IMG/VR virus record: IMGVR_UViG_3300026521_000370 | Coordinates: 1-48,017 of that record | Reading direction: 5' to 3' (one strand) | Length of the DNA: 48,017 bases | Source of the DNA: a virus | In this document: piece by piece, positions 8,166 to 12,557 of the stretch | Layout of the letters: each line of letters opens with the position of its first letter | Position numbering within the stretch: position 1 is the first letter of the stretch | Program-made: the position numbers and the translations under genes | Notes under the pieces: model-generated | Databases searched by the model: none | What the model was told of the DNA's origin: nothing | Seen by the model: the letters and a program-made list of their open reading frames with translations, nothing else

Positions 8166-8191
8166 AGAAAGAAATTTTAAAATTTCTTTCT
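8166..8191 (+). terminator. Long palindromic hairpin, likely terminator
   Basis: Perfect inverted repeat with 13-nt arms (AGAAAGAAATTTT and its complement) starting 4 nt after the stop of the 7734 gene. Its A-rich left flank and T-rich right arm could end transcription in either direction. A second weaker stem (AGTCAA/TTGACT, about 8196-8219) follows. Confidence 0.6.
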
Positions 8192-8218
8192 AAAAAGTCA
8201 ATTTTTAGAATTGTTGAC

Positions 8219-8226
8219 TATAAATA
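8219..8226 (+). promoter_or_regulatory. Late promoter element TATAAATA for the 41-aa gene
   Basis: TATAAATA followed by A, 39 nt upstream of the small gene at 8265 and downstream of a terminator-like hairpin. Confidence 0.6.
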
Positions 8227-8264
8227 ACTATATCTAAATATAAAAACTAAAGGAAAGGAAAACT

Positions 8265-8390
8265 ATGAAATTAAGTTTAAAAACAATTATTTTAAGTAAT
8301 ATTGAAAATAAACCAACAGAAAATACGTCTAGATTTATAGATAGTGCTCTGGCTCAAGAAATTTCATATCCTTTCTACTCTCAAAAATAA
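8265..8390 (+). CDS. Small late protein, 41 aa, unknown
   Basis: Begins MKLSLKTIILSNIENK and ends SYPFYSQK. Supported by a very strong AAAGGAAAGGAAA ribosome site and by its own late promoter at 8219, and bounded by hairpins on both sides. Soluble composition without a membrane segment. Function unknown; it stands alone before the tRNA island. Confidence 0.65.
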   Translation: MKLSLKTIILSNIENKPTENTSRFIDSALAQEISYPFYSQK

Positions 8391-8411
8391 ATAGTGATCT
8401 TTGGTCACTAT
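8391..8411 (+). terminator. Hairpin directly after the 41-aa gene
   Basis: Stem ATAGTGATC/GGTCACTAT (one G-T pair), loop TTT, beginning at the base after the stop codon. Probably stabilises or ends the small late message. Confidence 0.6.
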
Positions 8412-8475
8412 TAAGTGGCTAAAGTTTACAACTTCAAGAAATTTTATAATTTCTACAATAAAAACAATCCACTTA
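8412..8475 (+). ncRNA. Possible three-way-junction RNA
   Basis: A 7-bp outer stem TAAGTGG/CCACTTA (8412-8418 with 8469-8475) encloses two hairpins. These are AAGTT/AACTT (8422-8434) and AGAAATT/AATTTCT (8437-8454). The T-rich AATTTTATTTT follows. It could be an elaborate terminator or a small stable RNA. Confidence 0.4.
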
Positions 8476-8482
8476 ATTTTAT

Positions 8483-8504
8483 TTTAAGACTATTCAGGTA
8501 TAAT
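8483..8504 (+). promoter_or_regulatory. Host-type promoter for 8527
   Basis: TTTAAG at 8483 and TATAAT at 8499 (offset 16, one less than the others), 22 nt before the start codon. Confidence 0.55.
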
Positions 8505-8526
8505 ATATTCAACTAAAGGATATAAT

Positions 8527-8748
8527 ATGAATGATAGTTTAATTACAAATGTTGCTACTGTTACTGGTGTTACTGCTGCTCTTTTGATGGCATTAAATCT
8601 AAATATGTTTTTTATAGCTTATTTACTTTTTGTAACAAGTTCTATTTTATGGGCAATTTATGCTTATAGAAATAGAAATAATCAGTTATTAGTTATGAAT
8701 ATAATTTTTTCTATTATTAATTTAATAGGTTTAATTAGATTTTATTAA
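8527..8748 (+). CDS. Small inner-membrane protein (three membrane segments)
   Basis: 73 aa, very hydrophobic. Membrane helices at about residues 8-24, 27-46 and 54-71, with the loop AYRNRNNQ between the second and third. Promoter and AAAGGAT ribosome site of its own. The IYAYRNRNNQLLVMNIIF..INLIGLIRFY ending recalls small PnuC/YgjV-like helical proteins, but no function can be assigned. Confidence 0.75.
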   Translation: MNDSLITNVATVTGVTAALLMALNLNMFFIAYLLFVTSSILWAIYAYRNRNNQLLVMNIIFSIINLIGLIRFY

Positions 8749-8754
8749 GCAACA

Positions 8755-8777
8755 TTTAAGCATATTTTAGTTATAAT
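8755..8777 (+). promoter_or_regulatory. Promoter opening the tRNA island
   Basis: TTTAAGC at 8755 and TATAAT at 8772, offset 17; 15 nt before the first tRNA-like gene. Confidence 0.65.
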
Positions 8778-8791
8778 AAAGAAGTTAAAAA

Positions 8792-8865
8792 ATACTTGTA
8801 GCTGTAATTAGTAGAGCAGAGTGTGGAAGTCCCTCGTGTTGTTGGTGCAAATCCAACCAAGTTTA
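8792..8865 (+). tRNA. tRNA-like gene, anticodon GAA (Phe-type), atypical
   Basis: Recognisable D arm (GCTG..AGTAGAGC), anticodon arm GAGTG/CCCTC, and T arm GTTGG-TGCAAAT-CCAAC. The acceptor pairs 6 of 7. Oddities: loop TGGAAGT puts G instead of T at position 33, the T loop is TGC instead of TTC, and no CCA is encoded. A normal tRNA-Phe(GAA) lies nearby, so this may be degenerate or specialised. Confidence 0.5.
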
Positions 8866-8867
8866 TG

Positions 8868-8920
8868 CAAATCCTCAGCCCATTTATGGGAGTCGTTGCT
8901 AAGAGATTTGAAAATTTTTT
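8868..8920 (+). terminator. Structured end of the first tRNA-like transcript
   Basis: CAAATC (8868-8873) pairs with GATTTG (8905-8910) around an inner CCCA/TGGG hairpin (8879-8890), followed by AAAATTTTTT. Typical terminator geometry, although the enclosed 31 nt are long for a simple terminator. Confidence 0.5.
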
Positions 8921-8936
8921 AACTTTTTAATTAGAC

Positions 8937-8959
8937 TTTAAGCTTTAATTAGTTATAAT
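8937..8959 (+). promoter_or_regulatory. Promoter for tRNA-Ala
   Basis: TTTAAGC at 8937 and TATAAT at 8954 (offset 17), within a copy of the intergenic cassette GACTTTAAGCTTTAATTAG. Confidence 0.75.
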
Positions 8960-8971
8960 ATAAAGATAAAT

Positions 8972-9047
8972 GGGGTATTAGCTCATCAGGGAGAGCACTT
9001 GGTTTGCAACCAAGAGGTGATTGGTTCGAGACCAATATACTCCACCA
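8972..9047 (+). tRNA. tRNA-Ala (TGC)
   Basis: Acceptor GGGGTAT/ATACTCC, D arm GCTC..GAGC, anticodon arm CTTGG-TTTGCAA-CCAAG, T arm ATTGG-TTCGAGA-CCAAT, and encoded CCA. Confidence 0.95.
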
Positions 9048-9063
9048 TTAAATTTAATAAGAC

Positions 9064-9086
9064 TTTAAGCTTCAATTAGCTATAAT
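9064..9086 (+). promoter_or_regulatory. Promoter for tRNA-Phe
   Basis: TTTAAGC at 9064, TATAAT at 9081; 14 nt before the tRNA. Confidence 0.75.
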
Positions 9087-9100
9087 ATAAAAGTTTTAAA

Positions 9101-9176
9101 GGTCACATAGCTCAGTTGGTAGAGCACCAGACTGAAAATCTGGGTGTCACTGGTTCAACTCCAGTTGTGACCACCA
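9101..9176 (+). tRNA. tRNA-Phe (GAA)
   Basis: Acceptor GGTCACA/TGTGACC, anticodon arm CCAGA-CTGAAAA-TCTGG, T arm ACTGG-TTCAACT-CCAGT, and encoded CCA. All arms are canonical. Confidence 0.95.
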
Positions 9177-9258
9177 TTAAAAGTTATAAATTCTTTAAAC
9201 TTTATGAAGAATTTAATTAGACTTTAAGCTTTAATTAGCTATAATATAAAGATAAAAT
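9177..9258 (+). repeat. tRNA spacer cassette, copy 1 (hairpin plus promoter)
   Basis: About 80-nt spacer with hairpin AAATTCTT/AAGAATTT, then TTTAAGC (9223) and TATAAT (9240). Near-identical copies at 9494-9576 and 9652-9734 and a shortened copy at 9810-9880. Each ends one tRNA transcript and starts the next. Confidence 0.85.
9223..9245 (+). promoter_or_regulatory. Promoter for tRNA-Gln/Met/Thr
   Basis: TTTAAGC at 9223, TATAAT at 9240, inside cassette copy 1. Three tRNAs follow without another promoter. Confidence 0.75.
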
Positions 9259-9260
9259 AT

Positions 9261-9334
9261 TGCATCGTCGTCTAATGGCAGGACATCAGCCTTTGAAGTT
9301 GAGAATGCTGGTTCGATCCCAGCCGATGCATCCA
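9261..9334 (+). tRNA. tRNA-Gln (TTG)
   Basis: Acceptor TGCATCG/CGATGCA, anticodon arm TCAGC-CTTTGAA-GTTGA, T arm GCTGG-TTCGATC-CCAGC, and encoded CCA. It directly abuts the next tRNA, with no spacer. Confidence 0.93.
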
Positions 9335-9412
9335 GGGCAAATAACTCAGTTTGGTTAGAGTTCCCCACTCATAATGGGGTGGTCGTTGGTTCGAGTCCAG
9401 CTTTGCCCACCA
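9335..9412 (+). tRNA. tRNA with CAT anticodon (elongator Met or Ile2)
   Basis: Acceptor GGGCAAA/TTTGCCC fully paired, D arm ACTC..GAGT with C11-G24, anticodon arm CCCCA-CTCATAA-TGGGG, T arm GTTGG-TTCGAGT-CCAGC, and CCA. The paired 1-72 and C11-G24 mark it as non-initiator. Whether it reads AUG or, after lysidine modification, AUA cannot be told by eye. Confidence 0.9.
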
Positions 9413-9417
9413 TTAAT

Positions 9418-9493
9418 GCCCAATTAGTATAATGGATTATTATGCCAGTTTTGTACTCTGGTGATAGAGGTTCAATTCCTCTATTGGGCTCCA
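9418..9493 (+). tRNA. tRNA-Thr (TGT), copy 1
   Basis: Acceptor GCCCAAT/ATTGGGC, anticodon arm CCAGT-TTTGTAC-TCTGG with a T-T mismatch next to the loop, T arm AGAGG-TTCAATT-CCTCT, CCA. The D arm is short and AT-rich. The second Thr(TGT) gene at 14123 shares the same loop and mismatch. Confidence 0.85.
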
Positions 9494-9576
9494 TTAAAAG
9501 TTATAAATTCTTTAAACTTTATGAAGAATTTAATTAGACTTTAAGCTTTAATTAGCTATAATATAAAAGTTAAAAT
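9494..9576 (+). repeat. tRNA spacer cassette, copy 2
   Basis: Hairpin AAATTCTT/AAGAATTT followed by TTTAAGC (9540) and TATAAT (9557). Virtually identical to copy 3. Confidence 0.85.
9540..9562 (+). promoter_or_regulatory. Promoter for tRNA-Asp
   Basis: TTTAAGC at 9540, TATAAT at 9557, inside cassette copy 2. Confidence 0.75.
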
Positions 9577-9651
9577 GGTCTCGTCGTATAGTGGTTATTA
9601 CACCAGCCTGTCACGTTGGTTACGAGAGTTCAATTCTCTCCGGGATCGCCA
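9577..9651 (+). tRNA. tRNA-Asp (GTC)
   Basis: Acceptor GGTCTCG/CGGGATC, anticodon arm CCAGC-CTGTCAC-GTTGG, T arm GAGAG-TTCAATT-CTCTC, discriminator G, and CCA. Confidence 0.93.
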
Positions 9652-9734
9652 TTAAAAGTTATAAATTCTTTAAACTTTATGAAGAATTTAATTAGACTTT
9701 AAGCTTTAATTAGCTATAATATAAAAGTTAAAAT
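9652..9734 (+). repeat. tRNA spacer cassette, copy 3
   Basis: Same hairpin-plus-promoter unit as 9494-9576. Confidence 0.85.
9698..9720 (+). promoter_or_regulatory. Promoter for the first tRNA-Glu
   Basis: TTTAAGC at 9698, TATAAT at 9715, inside cassette copy 3. Confidence 0.75.
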
Positions 9735-9809
9735 GCTCGGTTCGACTATCGGTTAGGTCACCATACTTTCAATTTGGTAAGAGGGGTTCAATTCCCCTAC
9801 CGAGTACCA
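9735..9809 (+). tRNA. tRNA-Glu (TTC), divergent copy
   Basis: Acceptor GCTCGGT/ACCGAGT with G-T at position 1, D arm GAC..GTC, anticodon arm CCATA-CTTTCAA-TTTGG with one T-T mismatch, T arm AGGGG-TTCAATT-CCCCT, CCA. The body differs from the second Glu gene, so it is not a recent duplicate. Confidence 0.85.
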
Positions 9810-9880
9810 AAAAGTTATAAATTCTTTAAAAATTTAATTAGACTTTAAGCTTTAATTAGCTATAATATAAAAGTTAAAAT
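9810..9880 (+). repeat. tRNA spacer cassette, shortened copy 4
   Basis: Same unit as copies 1-3 but lacking about 12 nt of the hairpin's loop and right arm, so the hairpin is lost while the promoter remains. Confidence 0.75.
9844..9866 (+). promoter_or_regulatory. Promoter for the second tRNA-Glu
   Basis: TTTAAGC at 9844, TATAAT at 9861. Confidence 0.75.
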
Positions 9881-9955
9881 GGCTCCATAGTTTAGTGGTT
9901 AGAATATCGGGTTTTCATCTCGAGGACGAGAGTTCAATTCTCTCTGGAGTCACCA
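9881..9955 (+). tRNA. tRNA-Glu (TTC), canonical copy
   Basis: Acceptor GGCTCCA/TGGAGTC, anticodon arm TCGGG-TTTTCAT-CTCGA, T arm GAGAG-TTCAATT-CTCTC, CCA. Layout typical of bacterial tRNA-Glu. Confidence 0.92.
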
Positions 9956-9972
9956 TTGAAAGTTATAAATTG

Positions 9973-10072
9973 TCTTAATATACTGCTCCGGATTAACTCA
10001 GTTGGTAGAGTGCAACACTGTTAATGTTGAGGTCACTGGTTCGAGTCCAGTATCCGGAGCAGTGTATTAAGA
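9973..10072 (+). ncRNA. Long extended helix around tRNA-Asn
   Basis: Bases 9973-9986 are complementary to 10059-10072 (14 bp, one G-T). They stack directly on the 7-bp tRNA-Asn acceptor stem, giving 21 continuous base pairs capped by the cloverleaf. The pairing begins at the discriminator base. Confidence 0.8.
9987..10059 (+). tRNA. tRNA-Asn (GTT)
   Basis: Acceptor TCCGGAT/ATCCGGA, D arm ACTC..GAGT, anticodon arm CAACA-CTGTTAA-TGTTG, T arm ACTGG-TTCGAGT-CCAGT, discriminator G. Unlike most neighbours, CCA is not encoded (CAG follows) and the acceptor is extended by 14 bp in the flanks. Confidence 0.93.
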
Positions 10073-10089
10073 AAGGAATTTTATGAAAT

Positions 10090-10165
10090 GTATCGATAGC
10101 TCAGTTGGTAGAGCACCTGACTTTTAATCAGGGGGTCGTGGGATCGTTCCCCACTCGATACACCA
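10090..10165 (+). tRNA. tRNA-Lys (TTT)
   Basis: Acceptor GTATCGA/TCGATAC, anticodon arm CCTGA-CTTTTAA-TCAGG, CCA. The T arm GTGGG-ATCGTTC-CCCAC has a perfect stem but A at 54 and T at 58, the reverse of the universal T54-A58 pair. Confidence 0.9.
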
Positions 10166-10170
10166 TAAAT

Positions 10171-10254
10171 GTAGTTTGAAAGTCGTTCGGATACGGCAGC
10201 GAGACTGTAAATCTCGTCTCTAGGGGAGTGGTTCGAGTCCACCAAACTACACCA
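10171..10254 (+). tRNA. tRNA-Tyr (GTA)
   Basis: Acceptor GTAGTTT/AAACTAC, anticodon arm CGAGA-CTGTAAA-TCTCG, class II variable arm (TCTCTAGGGGA), T loop TTCGAGT, CCA. Confidence 0.92.
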
Positions 10255-10264
10255 TAAAGAAGTT

Positions 10265-10406
10265 AAAATACTTTTAAGAATAATGTTAAAAATGTTGAAA
10301 TTCCACGATTATACTAGATTTAATTTAAGTAGGCATTTCATTTGGAACAAGAGGGTGGAAATCTTGGGTAGCTTCGAAACTACAATATTATTTTTAAAAG
10401 TATTTT
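10265..10406 (+). ncRNA. Candidate structured RNA with a 20-bp closing helix
   Basis: Bases 10265-10284 pair with 10387-10406 (20 bp, one G-T). Inside are a hairpin CAAGA/TCTTG (10348-10366), whose loop GTGGAA can pair with TTCCAC at 10301-10306 (possible pseudoknot), and a hairpin GTAG/CTAC (10368-10383). No tRNA arms and no ORF. It lies between tRNA-Tyr and the CAT tRNA at 10529. The following 10407-10528 shows only weak stems (AAGG..CCTT, about 10472-10496) and nothing I can name. Confidence 0.6.
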
Positions 10407-10528
10407 ATTTATAAAATATAAGTTAATAGAAGTCTCAGTCGGCATTTATGTAAAGAGAGAGTGTTAGCTTTAAGGATACTTAGAAGTTTTTAACCTTATT
10501 TGAACATATCAAAATGGGTTTTATTTAT

Positions 10529-10603
10529 AGCAGTGTAGAGTACTGGTAACTCGCTTGGCTCATAACCAAGAATATGTTGGTTCAATTCCAACCACTGCAA
10601 CCA
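10529..10603 (+). tRNA. Initiator-like tRNA (CAT anticodon)
   Basis: Anticodon arm CTTGG-CTCATAA-CCAAG, T arm GTTGG-TTCAATT-CCAAC, CCA. The first acceptor pair is A1-A72 (unpaired), positions 2-7 pair perfectly, and the D stem GAGT/ACTC gives A11-T24. Both are hallmarks of bacterial tRNA-fMet. Only two of the three G-C pairs typical next to the initiator anticodon loop are present (30-40, 31-39). Confidence 0.8.
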
Positions 10604-10609
10604 ATGGAG

Positions 10610-10708
10610 AATAAAGTTTTTAAAATACTCTAATAAGCTACTTCCAGGTTCGCCTTTGAAGAGTATTTTAAAAACTTTATTAAAAATGTAAAGCGAGCGA
10701 ACCTGGAA
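10610..10708 (+). ncRNA. Large RNA pseudoknot upstream of the endonuclease gene
   Basis: Stem 1: 10610-10630 pairs perfectly with 10661-10681 (21 bp). Within its 30-nt loop, 10642-10653 (TTCCAGGTTCGC) is perfectly complementary to 10697-10708 (12 bp), which is outside stem 1. This gives an H-type pseudoknot or two competing structures. It ends 17 nt before the ribosome site of the endonuclease at 10738. Confidence 0.7.
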
Positions 10709-10737
10709 ATTTTCTTGCTTTTAAAAGGAGTATGAAA

Positions 10738-11424
10738 ATGTATATTTGTAAATATTGTGAACGAAAGTTTAAAAATAAAGGTGGTTATACAACCCACCAT
10801 CCATATTGTAAGGAAAATCCTAATAGAGTTCAAAGAGAAAAGTCTCCAAATGCTCATCGTAGAAAAGGATCTACTCCTTGGAATAAGGGAAAAACATTAG
10901 ATGAATTAGTAACTGAAGGAAAACTAAAAGAAGAGTCTAAAAACTCAATGATTTCTGGAAGTATAAAGGGTGGTTCAATTTCATCTGGTAAATGTTTAAA
11001 TGAAGAACTTGAATTAGAACGAAGAAAGAAAATTTCAGAAGCAATGAAAAATAACCCAAATTGCGGTGGTTATCGTAAAGGTTCAGGAATTGGTAAATCA
11101 GGATGGTATAAAGGATTTTATTGTGATAGTTCTTGGGAATTAGCTTTTGTGATTTATAATTTAGACCATAATATTCCCTTTAAAAGGAATAAAGAGAAGT
11201 TTGAATATATTTTTGAAGGAAAGAAAAGAAATTTCATTCCCGATTTTATTATGGGAAATGGTGAATTTTTAGAAATAAAGGGATATAAAACAGAACAGTG
11301 GGAAGCTAAATTAAAACAATTTAATAAACCACTAATAATTTTATATGAGAAAGAAATTAAAAAATATTTAGATTATGTTTATAAAAAATATGGAAAAAAT
11401 TTTATAGAGGTTTATGAAAAATAA
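10738..11424 (+). CDS. Homing-type endonuclease with PD-(D/E)XK nuclease domain
   Basis: 228 aa from ATG 10738; the AAAGGAG site is 7 nt away, whereas ATG 10732 would be only 1 nt from it. N-terminal Cys-rich finger YICKYCERKF..HHPYC. Then a NUMOD3-like GSTPWNKGKT segment. The C-terminal nuclease fold has SSWELAFVIYNLD, a R..F.Y fragment, FIPDFI and FLEIKGY, fitting E...PD...ExK catalytic residues. Such free-standing enzymes cut intronless alleles of neighbouring DNA and spread their own gene. It sits among tRNA genes and behind a large pseudoknot. Confidence 0.75.
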   Translation: MYICKYCERKFKNKGGYTTHHPYCKENPNRVQREKSPNAHRRKGSTPWNKGKTLDELVTEGKLKEESKNSMISGSIKGGSISSGKCLNEELELERRKKISEAMKNNPNCGGYRKGSGIGKSGWYKGFYCDSSWELAFVIYNLDHNIPFKRNKEKFEYIFEGKKRNFIPDFIMGNGEFLEIKGYKTEQWEAKLKQFNKPLIILYEKEIKKYLDYVYKKYGKNFIEVYEK

Positions 11425-11429
11425 ACCTC
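11407..11429 (+). terminator. Terminator at the end of the endonuclease gene
   Basis: Perfect 9-bp stem GAGGTTTAT/ATAAACCTC with loop GAAAA spanning the stop codon, then CATTCTGTTTT. Confidence 0.75.
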
Positions 11430-11466
11430 CATTCTGTTTTAAAAAGTTAATTAGTTTAATTTTTTA

Positions 11467-11729
11467 AAGTAGAATATCTACTTAGGAAGAAAGTTTTCTT
11501 CCGAGTTTTTCACAGAGTTTTTACTTATAAAAGCTGGATAATTTTTGCTAATCTGGGTTGATCTCCAAACTTGTGAAGAATTATAAACTACTCATTCGTT
11601 GGGTTTAAATTATTATACGATTATAATAAGGTTTAGGTGATAATGATTTTAAAGTTTGACTGCTATATCACTTCTATTAAATCGGAAAAACTTAGAGTCT
11701 GGAGGAGTATTTTACTGCTTATCCAACTC
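11467..11729 (+). ncRNA. Candidate multi-hairpin RNA before tRNA-Pro
   Basis: This 308-nt gene-free stretch (11425-11732) has a possible -10 (TAGAAT, 11471). Hairpins in order: AAGTAGA/TCTACTT (11467-11483); GGAAGAAA/TTTCTTCC (11485-11502, then GAGTTTTT). A 10-bp helix TTTTTCACAG/TTGTGAAGAA (11506-11515 with 11571-11580) encloses AGTTTTT/AAAAGCT. Then come TTATTATA/TATAATAA (about 11610-11629), AGGTGATA/TATCACTT and GAGTcTGGA/TCCAACTC (11695-11729). No coding frame or canonical tRNA seen. Confidence 0.5.
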
Positions 11730-11732
11730 ATT

Positions 11733-11808
11733 ATAAATGTTATGGTTAATAATGGGTTCAATTCCCATATCAACTGGTGTTTATTGGGTTCAATTCCCAA
11801 CATTTATA
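11733..11808 (+). tRNA. Degenerate tRNA-like element with two T-arm-like hairpins
   Basis: Perfect acceptor-type stem ATAAATG/CATTTAT and T arm TTGGG-TTCAATT-CCCAA. A second, almost identical hairpin ATGGG-TTCAATT-CCCAT lies at 11752-11768, where an anticodon arm would be (its loop would read CAA, Leu). No proper D arm and no CCA. The acceptor resembles that of the adjacent tRNA-Pro (CTAAATG/CATTTAG), suggesting a decayed duplicate. Confidence 0.4.
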
Positions 11809-11812
11809 ATAT

Positions 11813-11890
11813 CTAAATGTAGCTTAGTCTGGTTAAAGCACTTGTTTTGGGAACAAGGGATCGGAGGTTCAAATCCTCCCATTTAGACCA
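11813..11890 (+). tRNA. tRNA-Pro (TGG)
   Basis: Acceptor CTAAATG/CATTTAG, D arm GCTT..AAGC, anticodon arm CTTGT-TTTGGGA-ACAAG, T arm GGAGG-TTCAAAT-CCTCC, CCA. Confidence 0.93.
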
Positions 11891-11896
11891 TTTTAT

Positions 11897-11973
11897 GGTG
11901 TCGTTATCTTAATTGGTTAAAGTCTTGGTCTGTGAAACCGAGTATTTGAGTTCAATCCTCAAACGACACCCCA
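11897..11973 (+). tRNA. tRNA-His (GTG)
   Basis: G-1 at 11897 opposite C73, acceptor GTGTCGT/ACGACAC, anticodon arm TTGGT-CTGTGAA-ACCGA, T arm TTGAG-TTCAATC-CTCAA, CCA. The extra G-1 is the His identity element and is encoded. Confidence 0.92.
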
Positions 11974-11976
11974 TTT

Positions 11977-12063
11977 GCATCTATGGTGGAATAGGTAGAC
12001 ACAAGAGACTTAAAATCTCTCGGCTGAAAAGTCGTCCCAGTTCAACTCTGGGTAGATGCACCA
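11977..12063 (+). tRNA. tRNA-Leu (TAA)
   Basis: Class II tRNA: acceptor GCATCTA/TAGATGC, anticodon arm AGAGA-CTTAAAA-TCTCT, long variable arm CGGCTGAAAAGTCG, T arm with TTCAACT loop, CCA. Confidence 0.93.
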
Positions 12064-12070
12064 AAAATAA

Positions 12071-12157
12071 GGGGATATGGTGGAATTGGTAGACACGATG
12101 GTCTTAGAAACCATTGGCTGAAAAGTCGTGCAAGTTCAAGTCTTGCTATCCCCACCA
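12071..12157 (+). tRNA. tRNA-Leu (TAG)
   Basis: Class II: acceptor GGGGATA/TATCCCC, anticodon arm ATGGT-CTTAGAA-ACCAT, variable arm TGGCTGAAAAGTCG, T loop TTCAAGT, CCA. It shares the variable arm with the TAA isoacceptor. Confidence 0.93.
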
Positions 12158-12162
12158 TTTAT

Positions 12163-12239
12163 AGTCCTGTAGCTCAGTTGGTTAGAGCGTTCGACTGATA
12201 ATCGAAAGGTCACAAGTTCAAATCTTGTCAGGACTACCA
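12163..12239 (+). tRNA. tRNA-Ile (GAT)
   Basis: Acceptor AGTCCTG/CAGGACT, D arm GCTC..GAGC, anticodon arm TTCGA-CTGATAA-TCGAA, T arm ACAAG-TTCAAAT-CTTGT, CCA. Confidence 0.95.
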
Positions 12240-12243
12240 AAAT

Positions 12244-12318
12244 CTCGTGATAGTCTAATGGATAGGCATCGGTCTTCTAAATCGTTATATGTAGGTTCGA
12301 GTCCTACTCACGAGACCA
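12244..12318 (+). tRNA. tRNA-Arg (TCT)
   Basis: Acceptor CTCGTGA/TCACGAG, D arm GTCT..AGGC, anticodon loop CTTCTAA, T arm GTAGG-TTCGAGT-CCTAC, CCA. The anticodon stem has a T-T mismatch at 27-43. Confidence 0.9.
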
Positions 12319-12323
12319 TTTTT

Positions 12324-12399
12324 AAGGAAGTAGTTCAGTTGGTAGAATAGCAGATTCCAAATCTGTCGGTCAGGGGTTCAAATCCTCTCTTCCTTGCCA
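12324..12399 (+). tRNA. tRNA-Trp (CCA)
   Basis: Acceptor AAGGAAG/CTTCCTT, anticodon arm GCAGA-TTCCAAA-TCTGT, T arm AGGGG-TTCAAAT-CCTCT, discriminator G, CCA. Last of a tight run of seven tRNAs. Confidence 0.93.
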
Positions 12400-12418
12400 A
12401 TTTAATTATATAAAAATC

Positions 12419-12456
12419 AATAGTATAAAGAATATTTAGATATTTTTTCTACTGTT
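12419..12456 (+). terminator. Terminator of the second tRNA run
   Basis: Long hairpin of 16 pairs in 17 (12419-12435 with 12440-12456, loop TTAG), followed by CGAGTTTTAAAATTTTTTC. The rest of 12400-12557 shows a possible -10 (TAGAAT at about 12531) for the next gene and nothing else I can name. Confidence 0.65.
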
Positions 12457-12557
12457 CGAGTTTTAAAATTTTTTCAAAAACAATGGTAGGGTACACGAAT
12501 ATCTGCAGTTCCGTTCGTCAGTCCAGAAAATAGAATAAAATTTAGTAAGGAAATTAA

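Noticed and set aside
10407-10528. Another tRNA or group I intron between tRNA-Tyr and the initiator-like tRNA
   Set aside because: No T arm, no acceptor pairing, and no P3/P7 core or conserved S segment of group I introns could be found.
10630-10857. Minus-strand 75-codon frame across the pseudoknot and nuclease start
   Set aside because: It overlaps long perfect inverted repeats and a clear + strand gene and has no ribosome site.
11425-11732. tmRNA-like gene
   Set aside because: No alanine-type acceptor, no TTCGAC-type T arm and no tag reading frame; the T-arm-like hairpins belong to the tRNA-like element at 11733-11808.
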